From the NCBI GenBank assembly GCA_934149165.1, contig CAKPDY010000014.1:1-38779 (forward strand): a stretch of DNA of 38,779 nucleotides. The letters run 5' to 3'. The translations under genes were made by a program, and so were the position numbers. Source of the stretch: an uncultured Clostridia bacterium. Lineage in GTDB: Bacteria; Bacillota; Clostridia; TANB77; CAG-508. The notes beneath the pieces are model-generated. The model made no database searches, was not told where the DNA came from, and was given only the letters and a program-made list of their open reading frames with translations. How positions within the stretch are numbered: position 1 is the stretch's first letter; each line of letters opens with the position of its first letter. This document shows, in pieces, positions 1 to 9,013 of this stretch.

Positions 1-123
1 AATGAGATTGATGATTTGGTTTGGCCTATTGTTATAACTGCTGTTTTTATTGCTTTGATTTATGGAGGATATTTTGTGATTACATACTTAAGTAGCAAAA
101 ATATTATTAAGGAAGATGTATAG
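1..123 (+). CDS. C-terminal end of a membrane protein (partial)
   Basis: An open frame enters from the left edge and stops with TAG at 121-123. Its 40 residues hold one long hydrophobic stretch (about residues 8-32, from WPIVITAVF to ITYL) followed by a short charged tail ending KEDV, so it is the last transmembrane helix and cytoplasmic tail of an integral membrane protein, perhaps a permease. The family cannot be assigned from this fragment. A strong hairpin terminator follows directly, consistent with the end of a transcription unit. Confidence 0.6.
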   Translation, partial: NEIDDLVWPIVITAVFIALIYGGYFVITYLSSKNIIKEDV

Positions 124-128
124 TGTGT

Positions 129-172
129 GAAAAAGTGCTAGATGGTGCAGAGGTGCTGTCTGGCACTTTTTC
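129..172. terminator. Hairpin terminator, possibly bidirectional
   Basis: A 14-bp stem pairs 129-142 with 159-172, with one G-U type pair and a 16-nt loop. The left arm starts GAAAAA and the right arm ends TTTTTC, so each strand has a T-run at the stem base. It separates the upstream membrane gene from convergent gpr and could serve both. Confidence 0.75.
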
Positions 173-200
173 AATTTGAAGTTATAGTTGATTTTGGATA

Positions 201-1133
201 CTAGACAGCTGAGTTTATAGCTGTAGATACTATGTCTTTCATATTTTCTATCAAATCATCAATTTCTTTTGGGGTAACAATCATATTGTATCCTGTAGGA
301 TTTAAGCTTTCCTTTATTTCTTCATAATTATCTTTTTCTTTTAGTTCATTTAGATAATCATTAGATTTTGCTTCATTTTGTAGTTTGCCTATGAATAAAT
401 CTAAACAATCATTAACTAAAACAGCTGATTCTACAACCATTGGTACACCAATAGCAATAACAGGAATTCCTATTGATTTTTCACTTAATTCTTCTCGTGC
501 GTTTCCAACTCCTCCTCCAGGAACTATACCTGTGTCTGAAATTTGCACTGTACTACTAATCCTTTCAATACTTTTTGAAGCTAAACTGTCTATTACAATT
601 AACATTTTTGGTTGTACTTTATCTACAATTCCTCTTATTATTTCTGAAGTTTCAATTCCTGTTGTTCCTAGAACACCAGGCGCAATAGCACATACAGAAC
701 GTGTTCCTTCTACAACATATTGAGGGGTGTATTTTATAAAGTGCTTTGTAACCTCAATTTCTGAGACCACTTTAGGACCGAGCGAATCAGGTGTCACAAA
801 TTGATTGCCAAGTCCTACTACTAATATTTCGTCTTGACTTTCACAATGTGAATCTATTATTTTCTTAAGTTCATCTTTCACAACATCAGAAGCTTTTTGA
901 ATATCTTCGTCAGTTGCTAATTTTAAATTTTTTATATCTACTGTAACATAAGTACCAATTGGTTTCCCAATGGCTTGTTCACCTTGTTCATTAGTTATTT
1001 TAACAATGTTTGTTTTTATATTATCATTTACAGTACTTTCAGATGTTTCTATTCCTGGAATGTTTTCTAAATTATTGGCTTTTTTGTAAATATCTTTTCT
1101 CTCATCTGCCATGTCTGTTCTAAAATTATACAT
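201..1133 (-). CDS. gpr: Germination protease GPR (spore endopeptidase)
   Basis: Family A25 protease, made as a zymogen in the forespore, that degrades small acid-soluble spore proteins at germination. The 310 residues show the family landmarks: RTDMADE near the N-terminus (5-11), VGLGN (106-110), TPDSLGP (114-120), GVLGTTGIET (153-162), IDSLASKS (181-188) and SDTGIVPGGGVGN (199-211). Asp116 and Asp182 lie 66 residues apart, the spacing I recall for the two catalytic aspartates of the Bacillus enzyme. It is slightly shorter than Bacillus GPR (about 370), mostly through loss of an insertion before the C-terminal VTPKEID motif. The ATG has a GTGAGG ribosome site, and a forespore-type promoter lies just upstream. 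It is divergent from recN. Its presence shows that the organism forms endospores. Confidence 0.96.
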   Translation of the reverse strand: MYNFRTDMADERKDIYKKANNLENIPGIETSESTVNDNIKTNIVKITNEQGEQAIGKPIGTYVTVDIKNLKLATDEDIQKASDVVKDELKKIIDSHCESQDEILVVGLGNQFVTPDSLGPKVVSEIEVTKHFIKYTPQYVVEGTRSVCAIAPGVLGTTGIETSEIIRGIVDKVQPKMLIVIDSLASKSIERISSTVQISDTGIVPGGGVGNAREELSEKSIGIPVIAIGVPMVVESAVLVNDCLDLFIGKLQNEAKSNDYLNELKEKDNYEEIKESLNPTGYNMIVTPKEIDDLIENMKDIVSTAINSAV

Positions 1134-1159
1134 AGGGATTACCTCACTTTCTTTTTTGG

Positions 1160-1190
1160 TAGTATTTGAAAAAAACAGAATGTTTATTCA
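1160..1190 (-). promoter_or_regulatory. Forespore (sigma-G/F-type) promoter of gpr
   Basis: On the minus strand TGAATA (1190-1185) is followed after 18 nt by AATACTA (1166-1160), close to the sigma-G/sigma-F consensus (TGNATA, 17-18 nt, CATNCTA). It lies about 27 nt before the gpr start. The same AATACTACC string occurs at the gerA operon promoter, the other expected forespore gene in this window. Confidence 0.7.
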
Positions 1191-1215
1191 AGTTTTAAAA
1201 AATTAAACTTTTATA

Positions 1216-1244
1216 TTGACAAAGAAAGAAAATGAGTCTATAAT
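1216..1244 (+). promoter_or_regulatory. Consensus sigma-A promoter of recN
   Basis: TTGACA (1216-1221), exactly 17 nt, then TATAAT (1239-1244): a perfect match to the vegetative consensus. The TTG of the -35 box is in frame with recN, so a gene caller can wrongly start recN inside its own promoter. Confidence 0.85.
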
Positions 1245-1278
1245 TAAAAACATAAGTTCGACAAAAGGAGGTTCGCAA

Positions 1279-2907
1279 ATGATTAGTATAATGCATATAA
1301 AAAATATAGGAATAATAGAAGATTTGACAGTAGAGTTTAATAATGGATTTAATGTTTTAACAGGTGAAACAGGTGCTGGAAAAACATTAATAATAGATTC
1401 TTTACAAATAATTGCAGGTGGAAGATTTTCTAAAGAAATGATAAGAAAGGGTGAAAATCATTCTTTTGTTGAGTTAAATTTATTTTTACCAAATAATGAA
1501 AATTCAGTTGATGGGAATGTTGTAATTTCTAGAGAAATTTTTGATAATGGTAGAAATACATGCAAAATAAATGGAAGACTTGTTACAGTAAATGAATTGA
1601 AAGAATTTATGAGTGACATTATAGATATTCATGGACAAAATGATAATCAAGTATTAATGAAAAAACAGGAGCATATTAAATATTTAGATAATTTTATTGG
1701 TGATGAAATATTAAGTCAAAAGGCAGAATATATTGAACTTTTTAATAAATATAATGAAATAAAAAAAGAATTAAAACAAAATTATGGTGATGAAAAAGAA
1801 AAACAAAGAAAATTGGATTTATTGAAATATCAATTAAATGAAATAAATGATGCTAATCTAAAACAAGGCGAAGAGGACGAATTAAATGAATTTCATAAGA
1901 TTATGAAAAATTCTGAAAAAATATATACTAATTTAGTTGAAATTGAGCAAAATTTAAGTAGTAATGCAATAGAGGCTATAAATAATTCTATAAAGTGTTT
2001 TGAAAAAATAGAGTGTTTAGGTGAAAAATATCAAACAAAATTGACAGAGTTAAAAAATATTTATTATGAAATACAAGAGTTATCAAGAGATGTAACAGAC
2101 ATGAATAATGAGCTTGTATTTGATGAAGAAAAAAGAAATGAAGTTGAGCAAAGATTAGATTTAATATATTCTTTAAAAAGAAAATATGGAAATAGTGTAG
2201 ATGAAATATTGGAATATAAACAAAATATTGAAGAAGAAATATATAATATAGAAAATTGTGAAGAACATAACAAAAAATTAAGAAATGAATTAGATTTATT
2301 AGAAATTAAAATGAAAAAAATGTGTACAAATATGCATGAATTGCGCCAAAAGTTTGGTGAGATTTTAAGTCAAAAAATAAATAAAGAATTGTCAGATTTG
2401 GAAATGCCAAATGCAAAATTCAGCCTTTTTATAGATTTTAATACAGAAAATAAATTTACAGAAAATGGATTGGATGATGTGGAATTTTTAATCTCAACTA
2501 ATATAGGTGATGATGCTAAACCACTAATAAAAATAGCATCAGGTGGAGAAATTTCAAGAATCATGCTTGCAATAAAAACAGTTTTTGCAGACTCAGACAA
2601 AGTACCAGTATTAATATTTGATGAAATAGATACAGGAATAAGTGGTAAAGCGGCAAAATCAGTTGGAGAAAAAATAAAAATAATATCTAAAAAACATCAA
2701 GTATTATGTGTAACACATCAACCAAGTATAGCTGCAAAAGGTGATTATAATTATTATATAAATAAAAAAGTAAAAAATGAAAAAACTGTTACAAATATAA
2801 AATTACTAAATGAAGAAGAAGTTATAAAAGAAATAGCAAGAATATCAAGTGGAGATATAACAATTAATTCAATAAACCATGCTAAAGAATTAAGAAAAGC
2901 AATGTAA
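1279..2907 (+). CDS. recN: DNA repair ATPase RecN
   Basis: SMC-like ABC ATPase acting at double-strand breaks during recombinational repair. The 542 residues contain Walker A GETGAGKT (29-36), an IDIHGQNDNQ motif (115-124), a long central coiled coil (about 140-375, rich in E/K/L/N), the ABC signature SGGEISR (421-427), Walker B VLIFDEID (444-451) and the THQPSIAAKGD segment (479-489). Length matches the family (about 550). The ATG at 1279 was chosen because AGGAGGT (1266-1272) sits 6 nt before it; an in-frame TTG 63 nt upstream is the -35 box. In many Clostridia recN neighbours spoIVB and spo0A; here lysS follows instead. Confidence 0.96.
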   Translation: MISIMHIKNIGIIEDLTVEFNNGFNVLTGETGAGKTLIIDSLQIIAGGRFSKEMIRKGENHSFVELNLFLPNNENSVDGNVVISREIFDNGRNTCKINGRLVTVNELKEFMSDIIDIHGQNDNQVLMKKQEHIKYLDNFIGDEILSQKAEYIELFNKYNEIKKELKQNYGDEKEKQRKLDLLKYQLNEINDANLKQGEEDELNEFHKIMKNSEKIYTNLVEIEQNLSSNAIEAINNSIKCFEKIECLGEKYQTKLTELKNIYYEIQELSRDVTDMNNELVFDEEKRNEVEQRLDLIYSLKRKYGNSVDEILEYKQNIEEEIYNIENCEEHNKKLRNELDLLEIKMKKMCTNMHELRQKFGEILSQKINKELSDLEMPNAKFSLFIDFNTENKFTENGLDDVEFLISTNIGDDAKPLIKIASGGEISRIMLAIKTVFADSDKVPVLIFDEIDTGISGKAAKSVGEKIKIISKKHQVLCVTHQPSIAAKGDYNYYINKKVKNEKTVTNIKLLNEEEVIKEIARISSGDITINSINHAKELRKAM

Positions 2908-2912
2908 AACTA

Positions 2913-2941
2913 TTTACTTTCTAGGGATTTTAATATATAAT
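2913..2941 (+). promoter_or_regulatory. Probable sigma-A promoter of lysS
   Basis: TTTACT (2913-2918), 17 nt, TATAAT (2936-2941) in the short recN-lysS gap. The -10 box is perfect and the -35 box matches 4 of 6 positions. It would give lysS its own transcription start. Confidence 0.55.
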
Positions 2942-2978
2942 GTTGAAAGTTTATAATTATTAAGAAGGAGGAATGTTT

Positions 2979-4490
2979 ATGAGCGAAAATGAAGTAAACA
3001 ATACACAAGAACAAGAATTAGATTTAAATCAATTAATGATGGTAAGAAGAGAGAAATTAGAAAAATTAAAACAAGAAAACAAAAATCCTTATGAAATAAC
3101 AAAATTTAACAGAACAAATACTGCAGGTGAAATAAAAGCAAATTATGAAAAATTTGAAGAAAAAGATGTAACAGTTGCTGGTAGAATAATTGCAAAAAGA
3201 ATAATGGGAAAAGCTTCTTTTTGTACAATACAAGACTGTGATGAAAGAATACAAAGTTATGTAAGTATAAATGATTTAGGGGAAGAAAGCTACAAAGCAT
3301 TTAAAACTTTTGATATAGGAGATTTTATTGGAATTACAGGTTTTGTTTTTAAAACAAGAACTGAAGAAATTTCTATACATGCTAAAGAAGTAACATTATT
3401 ATCAAAATCATTACGTCCATTACCAGAAAAATTCCATGGACTAAAAGATCCAGATTTACGTTACAGACAAAGATATGTAGACTTAATAGTAAATCCTGAA
3501 GTAAAGAAAAGCTTTGAGATAAGAAGTAAAATCATAAAAGAAATTCGTAAAATACTAGATGAAAAAGGATACTTAGAAGTAGAAACACCAGTATTAAATA
3601 CAATTGCAGGTGGAGCAACAGCAAAACCATTTATTACACATCATAACTCACTAGATATTGATATGTATTTAAGAATAGCACTTGAATTAAATCTAAAAAG
3701 ATTAATAGTAGGTGGAATTGACAAAGTATATGAAATGGGAAGAGTATTTAGAAATGAAGGAATGGATATTAGACATAATCCAGAATTTACAGAATTAGAA
3801 TTATATGCTGCATATCAAGATTATAATGATATGATGGACTTAACAGAAGAAATGTTCTCAAGATGTGCACAAGAAGTATTAGGAACAACTAAAGTGACAT
3901 ATCAAGGACAAGATATAGATTTAACACCATCTTGGAAAAGAATTACAATGGTTGATGCTATTAAAGAAGTTACAGGAATTGATTTTAACAAAATAAACAC
4001 AGATGAAGAAGCAGTAGCTTTAGCAAAAGAAAGAAATATAATTATTCCAGATCCTACAAAAGAAACAAGAGGAGATGTTATAAGTTTATTCTTTGATGAA
4101 TATGTTGAAGAAACATTAATTCAACCAACATTTATATATGAATATCCTGTTGAAATTTCACCATTGGCAAAAAGAAAAGCATCTGATCCACGTATGACTG
4201 AAAGATTTGAATTATTTATTGGTGGAAGAGAGTATGGAAATGCATTCTCAGAATTAAATGATCCAATAGATCAATATGAAAGATTTAAAAAACAAGTTGA
4301 AGCAAGAGAAGCAGGAGATGAAGAAGCTGGAATGATGGATGAGGACTATATTCAAGCATTGGAATATGGTATGCCACCAACAGGAGGTTTGGGAATAGGT
4401 ATAGATAGATTAATAATGTTGTTAACAGATTCAGCTTCAATAAGAGATGTGTTATTGTTCCCAACAATGAAACCTTTAGGTGAACATTAA
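2979..4490 (+). CDS. lysS: Lysyl-tRNA synthetase, class II
   Basis: Charges tRNA-Lys with lysine in the cytoplasm. The 503-residue protein has the class II layout: an N-terminal OB-fold anticodon-binding domain (about 60-165), then the catalytic core with motif 2 (FRNEGMDIRHNPEFTELE) and motif 3 (GGLGIGIDRLIMLLTD) near the C-terminus. Length is normal for bacterial LysS. The ATG at 2979 lies 7 nt after AGGAGG (2966-2971); an in-frame ATG at 2973 is only 1 nt from that site and is unlikely to be used. No T-box leader is visible in the 71-nt upstream gap. A hairpin terminator follows. Confidence 0.97.
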   Translation: MSENEVNNTQEQELDLNQLMMVRREKLEKLKQENKNPYEITKFNRTNTAGEIKANYEKFEEKDVTVAGRIIAKRIMGKASFCTIQDCDERIQSYVSINDLGEESYKAFKTFDIGDFIGITGFVFKTRTEEISIHAKEVTLLSKSLRPLPEKFHGLKDPDLRYRQRYVDLIVNPEVKKSFEIRSKIIKEIRKILDEKGYLEVETPVLNTIAGGATAKPFITHHNSLDIDMYLRIALELNLKRLIVGGIDKVYEMGRVFRNEGMDIRHNPEFTELELYAAYQDYNDMMDLTEEMFSRCAQEVLGTTKVTYQGQDIDLTPSWKRITMVDAIKEVTGIDFNKINTDEEAVALAKERNIIIPDPTKETRGDVISLFFDEYVEETLIQPTFIYEYPVEISPLAKRKASDPRMTERFELFIGGREYGNAFSELNDPIDQYERFKKQVEAREAGDEEAGMMDEDYIQALEYGMPPTGGLGIGIDRLIMLLTDSASIRDVLLFPTMKPLGEH

Positions 4491-4516
4491 TATAATAGGC
4501 ACTATATAAAAAAACA

Positions 4517-4546
4517 ACTCAGGAAATTAACAATAATTTCCTGAGT
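4517..4546 (+). terminator. Hairpin after lysS
   Basis: A perfect 13-bp stem (4517-4529 with 4534-4546) with a 4-nt ACAA loop. The downstream tract is only weakly T-rich (ATTATGTTT), so termination may be partial. Confidence 0.6.
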
Positions 4547-4596
4547 ATTATGTTTAAAAATATAATCAAAAAAATTATATTTTGGAAAGGAAAATT

Positions 4597-5340
4597 ATGT
4601 TTAATTTTGACAAAAGAATTTTATATATTATTTTAGGAATATTTGTTCTTACAAATATTGTAGGCAGATTTAATAGTACAGACAGTATATTAACATTGTT
4701 ACTAACATTACCAGCAATATTAATAGCAATAACATTCCATGAATTTGCACATGCCTTTGCAGCAGATAAATTAGGTGATAGTACACCTAGAAATCAAGGA
4801 AGGTTAACATTAAATCCAATTAAACACATCGATCCATTTGGTTTTGCTTTATTAATAATTGCAGGATTTGGATGGGGAAAACCAGTACAAGTGAATCCAC
4901 GTAATTTTAAAAGAAATATAACTATGACTAAAGGTGAAGCTATAGTTTCATTTGCCGGACCATTAATGAATTTGGTACTAGCTTTTGTTTCTGCTATAAT
5001 ATTTGCTATATGTATAAAATATGATTTACTAGTAAATATGACTATAAGAGCAAGATTTTTAGTACAAATATTTTTATTAGAATTAGTACTTATAAATGTT
5101 GGATTAGGATTATTTAATTTAATCCCATTACCACCATTAGATGGTTCAAAAATATTAAATCATTTTTTACCATATAATGTAAGAGATTGGTTTGATAAAA
5201 ACCAACAAATATTATATATAGTTTTTTTAGTTATATGGGTTACAGGTTTAGCTAGCTTGATAATAACACCATGTATTCAAGGTGTATCAAATGGAATTTT
5301 TTATGTAGTTGGAAAATTGTTTGGATTAAAGTTAATTTAA
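4597..5340 (+). CDS. Site-2-protease-like intramembrane zinc metalloprotease (M50B)
   Basis: Predicted polytopic membrane protease of the short, PDZ-less site-2 protease group. The 247 residues contain HEFAH (48-52, the zinc-binding HExxH) inside a hydrophobic helix, a GFGWGKPVQVNP segment (88-99), FAGPLMN (118-124) and NLIPLPPLDG (173-182), whose aspartate supplies the third zinc ligand in the family. Several further hydrophobic segments follow. The ATG at 4597 follows GGAAAGG (4584-4590) by 6 nt; the in-frame TTG at 4582 lies ahead of that site and is rejected. The substrate is unknown. It is not SpoIVFB or RseP by size, and the lysS/tsaD surroundings do not reveal its role. Confidence 0.88.
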   Translation: MFNFDKRILYIILGIFVLTNIVGRFNSTDSILTLLLTLPAILIAITFHEFAHAFAADKLGDSTPRNQGRLTLNPIKHIDPFGFALLIIAGFGWGKPVQVNPRNFKRNITMTKGEAIVSFAGPLMNLVLAFVSAIIFAICIKYDLLVNMTIRARFLVQIFLLELVLINVGLGLFNLIPLPPLDGSKILNHFLPYNVRDWFDKNQQILYIVFLVIWVTGLASLIITPCIQGVSNGIFYVVGKLFGLKLI

Positions 5341-5417
5341 TTCTAAAATATTTGTAGAAACAATAGATAATTTATAATATTAAAATATTAGAAATATATA
5401 ATAAAAAGAAATAAAGA

Positions 5418-5460
5418 AAGGAGAGCAAAGTAACGAAAAAAACTTTGCACATATCAAATG
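5418..5460 (+). promoter_or_regulatory. Distant Shine-Dalgarno with intervening hairpin before tsaD
   Basis: The only good ribosome site, AAGGAG (5418-5423), ends 34 nt before the tsaD ATG (5458). A perfect 7-bp hairpin GCAAAGT/ACTTTGC (5425-5431 with 5442-5448, 10-nt loop) fills 24 of those bases; looping it out leaves an effective spacing of 10 nt. An in-frame TAA at 5431-5433 and no alternative start codon between it and the ATG rule out an upstream start. Confidence 0.5.
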
Positions 5461-6456
5461 AAAGATATAATAACTTTAGGAATAGAATCAAGTTGTGATG
5501 AAACTTCAGTAGCTATAGTAAAAAATGGTAGAGAAGTGCTTTCTAATGTTATAAATTCACAAATAAAAATACATGAACAATTTGGTGGGGTTGTTCCAGA
5601 AATTGCTTCTAGAAACCATGTTGAAGCAATTTCTGAAGTAACAAAACAAGCATTAGAAGAAGCTAACATGAAATTTGAAGATATAACACATATAGCATGT
5701 ACATATGGTCCAGGTTTAGTTGGTGCGTTATTAGTAGGTGTTTCATATGCTAAAGCATTAAGTTACACATTAAATATACCATTAGTGGGAACAAACCATA
5801 TAGAAGGTCATATTGCAGCAAATTATATAACACACAAAGATTTAGAACCACCATTTTTATGTATGGTTGTTTCTGGTGGACATACACACTTAGTACATAT
5901 AAAAAATTATAAAGAATTTGAAATATTAGGAAAAACAAGAGATGATGCAATAGGAGAGGCTTTTGATAAGGTTGCAAGAGTAATAGGTTTAGGATATCCA
6001 GGTGGTCCTAAAATAGATAAATTAGCAAAACAAGGAAACGCAAATATTCCATTACCTAAAACACATTTTGATAATTTAGATTTTAGTTTTAGTGGAATAA
6101 AGACTGCAATAATAAATTTACATCATAAAAATCCAGAAGTTAATAAAGCTGATTTATGTGCAAGTTTCGAAGAAACTGTTACAGATGTATTATTAACTAA
6201 TGTATTAAAAGCAGCTAAAAAGTTAGGAATAAATAAAATAGCATTAGCAGGGGGAGTTTCTGCTAATACATATATAAGAGCAAAATTTCTAGAGTTAGAA
6301 AAAACACACAATATGAAAATTTATTATCCAGAACCAATATTGTGTACAGATAATGCAGCTATGATAGCATGTGCGGGATATTATAATTATATTAATGGAA
6401 AAAGATCAGATTTATATCTGAATGCAATACCTAATTTGAAATTAGGTGAAGAATAA
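5458..6456 (+). CDS. tsaD: tRNA threonylcarbamoyladenosine transferase TsaD
   Basis: Transfers the threonylcarbamoyl group from TC-AMP to A37 of ANN-decoding tRNAs, working with TsaB and TsaE. The 332 residues match the family length and show LGIESSCDET (7-16), PEIASRNH (47-54), the metal-binding NHIEGHI (His114 and His118), the SGGHT glycine motif and a late CTDNAAMIACAG segment. The start is fixed by the conserved N-terminus even though the ribosome site is unusually far away. tsaB and tsaE, often adjacent in other Firmicutes, are absent here. Confidence 0.97.
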   Translation: MKDIITLGIESSCDETSVAIVKNGREVLSNVINSQIKIHEQFGGVVPEIASRNHVEAISEVTKQALEEANMKFEDITHIACTYGPGLVGALLVGVSYAKALSYTLNIPLVGTNHIEGHIAANYITHKDLEPPFLCMVVSGGHTHLVHIKNYKEFEILGKTRDDAIGEAFDKVARVIGLGYPGGPKIDKLAKQGNANIPLPKTHFDNLDFSFSGIKTAIINLHHKNPEVNKADLCASFEETVTDVLLTNVLKAAKKLGINKIALAGGVSANTYIRAKFLELEKTHNMKIYYPEPILCTDNAAMIACAGYYNYINGKRSDLYLNAIPNLKLGEE

Positions 6457-6553
6457 GTTAAATACAATATAGTAGTATTATAGGTAAAAACAATGTAAAT
6501 AAATAATAGCAAATGCAAAAGTAAATATAAAATAGAAAAGGAGGAATAAAATA

Positions 6554-7258
6554 TTGTCAATATATGTAATAGCAGACTTACACTTATCTTTTACACAAAA
6601 TAAACCCATGAATATATTTGGTGATAATTGGACAAATCATGAAGAAAAAATAAAACAAGACTGGTTAGAAAAAGTAAAACCTAATGACACAGTTATTCTT
6701 CCAGGTGATTTTTCATGGGCTACATATTTAGAAGATACAAAATTAGATTTTGAATACTTACATAATTTGCCAGGGAAAAAAATATTACTAAAAGGAAATC
6801 ATGATTATTGGTGGACAACATTAACAAGTATGAGAAAATTTATATCAGATAATAATTTTGAAAATATAGATTTTTTATATAATAATTCATATTTAGTAGA
6901 AGATAAGATAATTGTTGGCACAAGAGGTTGGGTGTTGCAGGACACAGAAGAATCTAGAAAAATGATAAATAGAGAAAATGAAAGATTGAAATTATCTTTG
7001 AAAAATGCAATAGAAAATTTTGGAGAAGATAAAGAAATAATAGTTTTTATGCATTATCCTCCACTTTCTTCTAAAAATCTTTTGAATAATTTGCATTTGG
7101 AATTTTATAAAACAATGAAACAATATGATGTAAAAAGGTGCTATTATGGGCATTTACATGGAAATTCACATAAGGATGCTATTGAAGGTGAGATTGGCGG
7201 AATTGATTTTAATTTGGTAAGTGCGGATTATTTGGATTTTAAATTGCAAAAAATTTGA
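6554..7258 (+). CDS. Calcineurin-like metallophosphoesterase
   Basis: Predicted cytoplasmic metal-dependent phosphoesterase (PF00149 superfamily) of 234 residues. All signature motifs are present in order: DLHLS (Asp8, His10), LPGDFSWA, LLKGNHDYWW, MHYPP and the C-terminal YYGHLHGNSH. The start is a TTG preceded by a strong AAGGAGG (6538-6544) with 9-nt spacing; no in-frame ATG fits the conserved IADLHLS beginning. The substrate cannot be told from sequence. It sits between tsaD and tig with its own ribosome site and may be co-transcribed with tsaD. Confidence 0.85.
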   Translation: MSIYVIADLHLSFTQNKPMNIFGDNWTNHEEKIKQDWLEKVKPNDTVILPGDFSWATYLEDTKLDFEYLHNLPGKKILLKGNHDYWWTTLTSMRKFISDNNFENIDFLYNNSYLVEDKIIVGTRGWVLQDTEESRKMINRENERLKLSLKNAIENFGEDKEIIVFMHYPPLSSKNLLNNLHLEFYKTMKQYDVKRCYYGHLHGNSHKDAIEGEIGGIDFNLVSADYLDFKLQKI

Positions 7259-7323
7259 TTTTGGGCAATTAGTTGAGATATAACATAAGGCTAAAAAGAC
7301 ATAAAAATAATAATCACAAACTA

Positions 7324-7351
7324 TTGCAAATTTACCAAAATATGGTATAAT
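7324..7351 (+). promoter_or_regulatory. Extended -10 sigma-A promoter of tig
   Basis: TTGCAA (7324-7329), 16 nt, TATAAT (7346-7351), with TGG directly before the -10 box (TGnTATAAT, an extended -10). It lies about 60 nt upstream of the trigger factor start. Confidence 0.65.
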
Positions 7352-7411
7352 AATAAAGCTAATTACTTAAAAAAAGTAACATAAAAGAGATTTGAAAGGA
7401 TGTATGTAAAA

Positions 7412-8695
7412 ATGAGTATTAAAGTAGAAAAAACAGAAAATGCAAATGAACTAAAATTAACTTTTAATGTTCCAGCAGAACAATTTGATGAAGGAATGAA
7501 AAAAGTATATGCAAAAACAGCTAAATATTTCAATATACCAGGATTTAGAAAAGGAAAAGCACCAATGACTTTAGTTGAAAGAACTTATGGTCCAGAAATA
7601 TTTTATGAAGACACATTTAATGAGATAGTTCCAGAAATATTTGAAAAGGAAATTGCAGAAAATAAGTTAGAAATAGTAAGCAAACCAGAAATTGATATAG
7701 TAGAAATGGCTAAAGGAAAAGATTTAGTATTTACTGCAGTTGTCCAAGTTAAACCAGAATTTAAATTAGGAAAATACAAAGGAATTTCATTAAAAAAGGT
7801 TGAATATAATGTAACAGATGAAGACATTGAACATGAATTAGGTCATATGGCAGATAAAAATTCAAGATTAGTAAGTATAGAAGATGAACCAGTTGTAGAA
7901 AATGATATAGCTGTTATAGATTTTGAAGGTTTTGTAGATGGAGTAGCTTTTGAAGGTGGAAAAGCTGAAAAACATGAATTAAAAATAGGAAGTAAAACAT
8001 TTATTCCAGGATTTGAAGATCAAGTAATAGGAATGAAAATTGGTGATGAAAAAGATATAAATGTAAAATTCCCAGAAGAATATTTTTCAGCAGAATTAGC
8101 TGGTAAAGATGCAACATTTAAAGTTAAATTACATGAAATAAAAAGAAAAGAATTACCAACATTAGATGATGAATTTGCTAAAGATGTTAGTGAATTTGAT
8201 ACATTAGAAGAATTAAAAAATAGTATAAAAGAAAAATTAGAAGAAGAAAATGCTAATAAAGCAAAATATGAAACAGAGGAAAATGCAATTCAAAAAGTAT
8301 GTGATTCAACACAAATAGATATACCATCAGGAATGATAGCAACAGAAATTGATAACATTTTAAAAGATATAGAAACAAAATTATCATATCAAGGTATAAA
8401 TATGAAACAATATTTACAAATGGTTGGAAAAACTGAAGATGATATGAGAAAAGAATATGAAGAAAGTGCTCAAAAATCTGTAAAAAGCAGATTAGTATTA
8501 GAAGCTATTGTAAAAGCAGAAGAATTAGAAGCTTCTGAAGAAGAAATATCTGAAAAAGTTAAAGAAATGGCAGAAAATTACGGTAGAGATGCAGAAGAAT
8601 TAATGAAAAATGAACATTTACTAAATTATATAAAAGAAAATATGAAGTCAGAAAAAGCAGTAAAATTTGTAGTAGAAAACGCAAAAATAAAATAA
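7412..8695 (+). CDS. tig: Trigger factor (ribosome-associated chaperone and prolyl isomerase)
   Basis: Binds the ribosomal exit tunnel and assists folding of nascent chains. The 427 residues have the three-part layout: an N-terminal ribosome-binding domain with the GFRKGK signature (44-49), a central FKBP-type isomerase domain (about 150-245, with FEGFVDGVAFEGG and IPGFEDQVIGMK) and a helical C-terminal chaperone domain. ATG 7412 is preferred over in-frame ATG 7400 because AAAGGA (7395-7400) overlaps the latter. The order tig, clpP, clpX is the common Firmicutes arrangement. Confidence 0.96.
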   Translation: MSIKVEKTENANELKLTFNVPAEQFDEGMKKVYAKTAKYFNIPGFRKGKAPMTLVERTYGPEIFYEDTFNEIVPEIFEKEIAENKLEIVSKPEIDIVEMAKGKDLVFTAVVQVKPEFKLGKYKGISLKKVEYNVTDEDIEHELGHMADKNSRLVSIEDEPVVENDIAVIDFEGFVDGVAFEGGKAEKHELKIGSKTFIPGFEDQVIGMKIGDEKDINVKFPEEYFSAELAGKDATFKVKLHEIKRKELPTLDDEFAKDVSEFDTLEELKNSIKEKLEEENANKAKYETEENAIQKVCDSTQIDIPSGMIATEIDNILKDIETKLSYQGINMKQYLQMVGKTEDDMRKEYEESAQKSVKSRLVLEAIVKAEELEASEEEISEKVKEMAENYGRDAEELMKNEHLLNYIKENMKSEKAVKFVVENAKIK

Positions 8696-8708
8696 TTAAT
8701 AAATGTAG

Positions 8709-8739
8709 AAAAATTAGGGGTGAAAATCCCTAATTTTTT
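8709..8739 (+). terminator. Rho-independent terminator of tig
   Basis: An 11-bp stem (8709-8719 with 8728-8738) with GGG/CCC at the tip and an 8-nt loop, ending in a run of six T. It separates tig from clpPX. Confidence 0.85.
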
Positions 8740-9001
8740 ATGGGCATAAATTATATAATAGCCCAGAATTTAGATGGTTTTAGAAAAAATAATTATAAAT
8801 AACTATTGAAAAAAAAGTAAATATATTATAAAATGCATTTAATATTTTATAATATATAGTAACAAAAATATATAGTAATTATAAAATATATTAATTAATA
8901 AAAAACATAACAATTTGTTATATAAAATAATTATTAGTAAATAATTAAATTAATAATTATATTTATACATAATAAAATAGTAATTATTTTAATTAAAATT
9001 T
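8740..9001 (+). other. AT-rich clpP leader, no gene seen
   Basis: About 260 nt of nearly pure A/T with short TATATAGTAA-like near-repeats and no open frame with a ribosome site. A weak candidate promoter (TTGAAA 8806-8811, 15 nt, TATAAA 8827-8832) would give clpP a leader of roughly 170 nt. I see no CtsR-type heptad repeat (GGTCAAA) or CIRCE element. Confidence 0.4.
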
Positions 9002-9013
9002 AGGAGGATAAAT

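Noticed and set aside
385..723. 112-codon frame antisense to gpr
   Set aside because: A shadow of the gpr codons; no ribosome site and no recognisable domain.
2942..2978. T-box or other riboswitch before lysS
   Set aside because: The whole recN-lysS gap is 71 nt and contains only a promoter-like sequence and a ribosome site; there is no specifier loop or T-box sequence.
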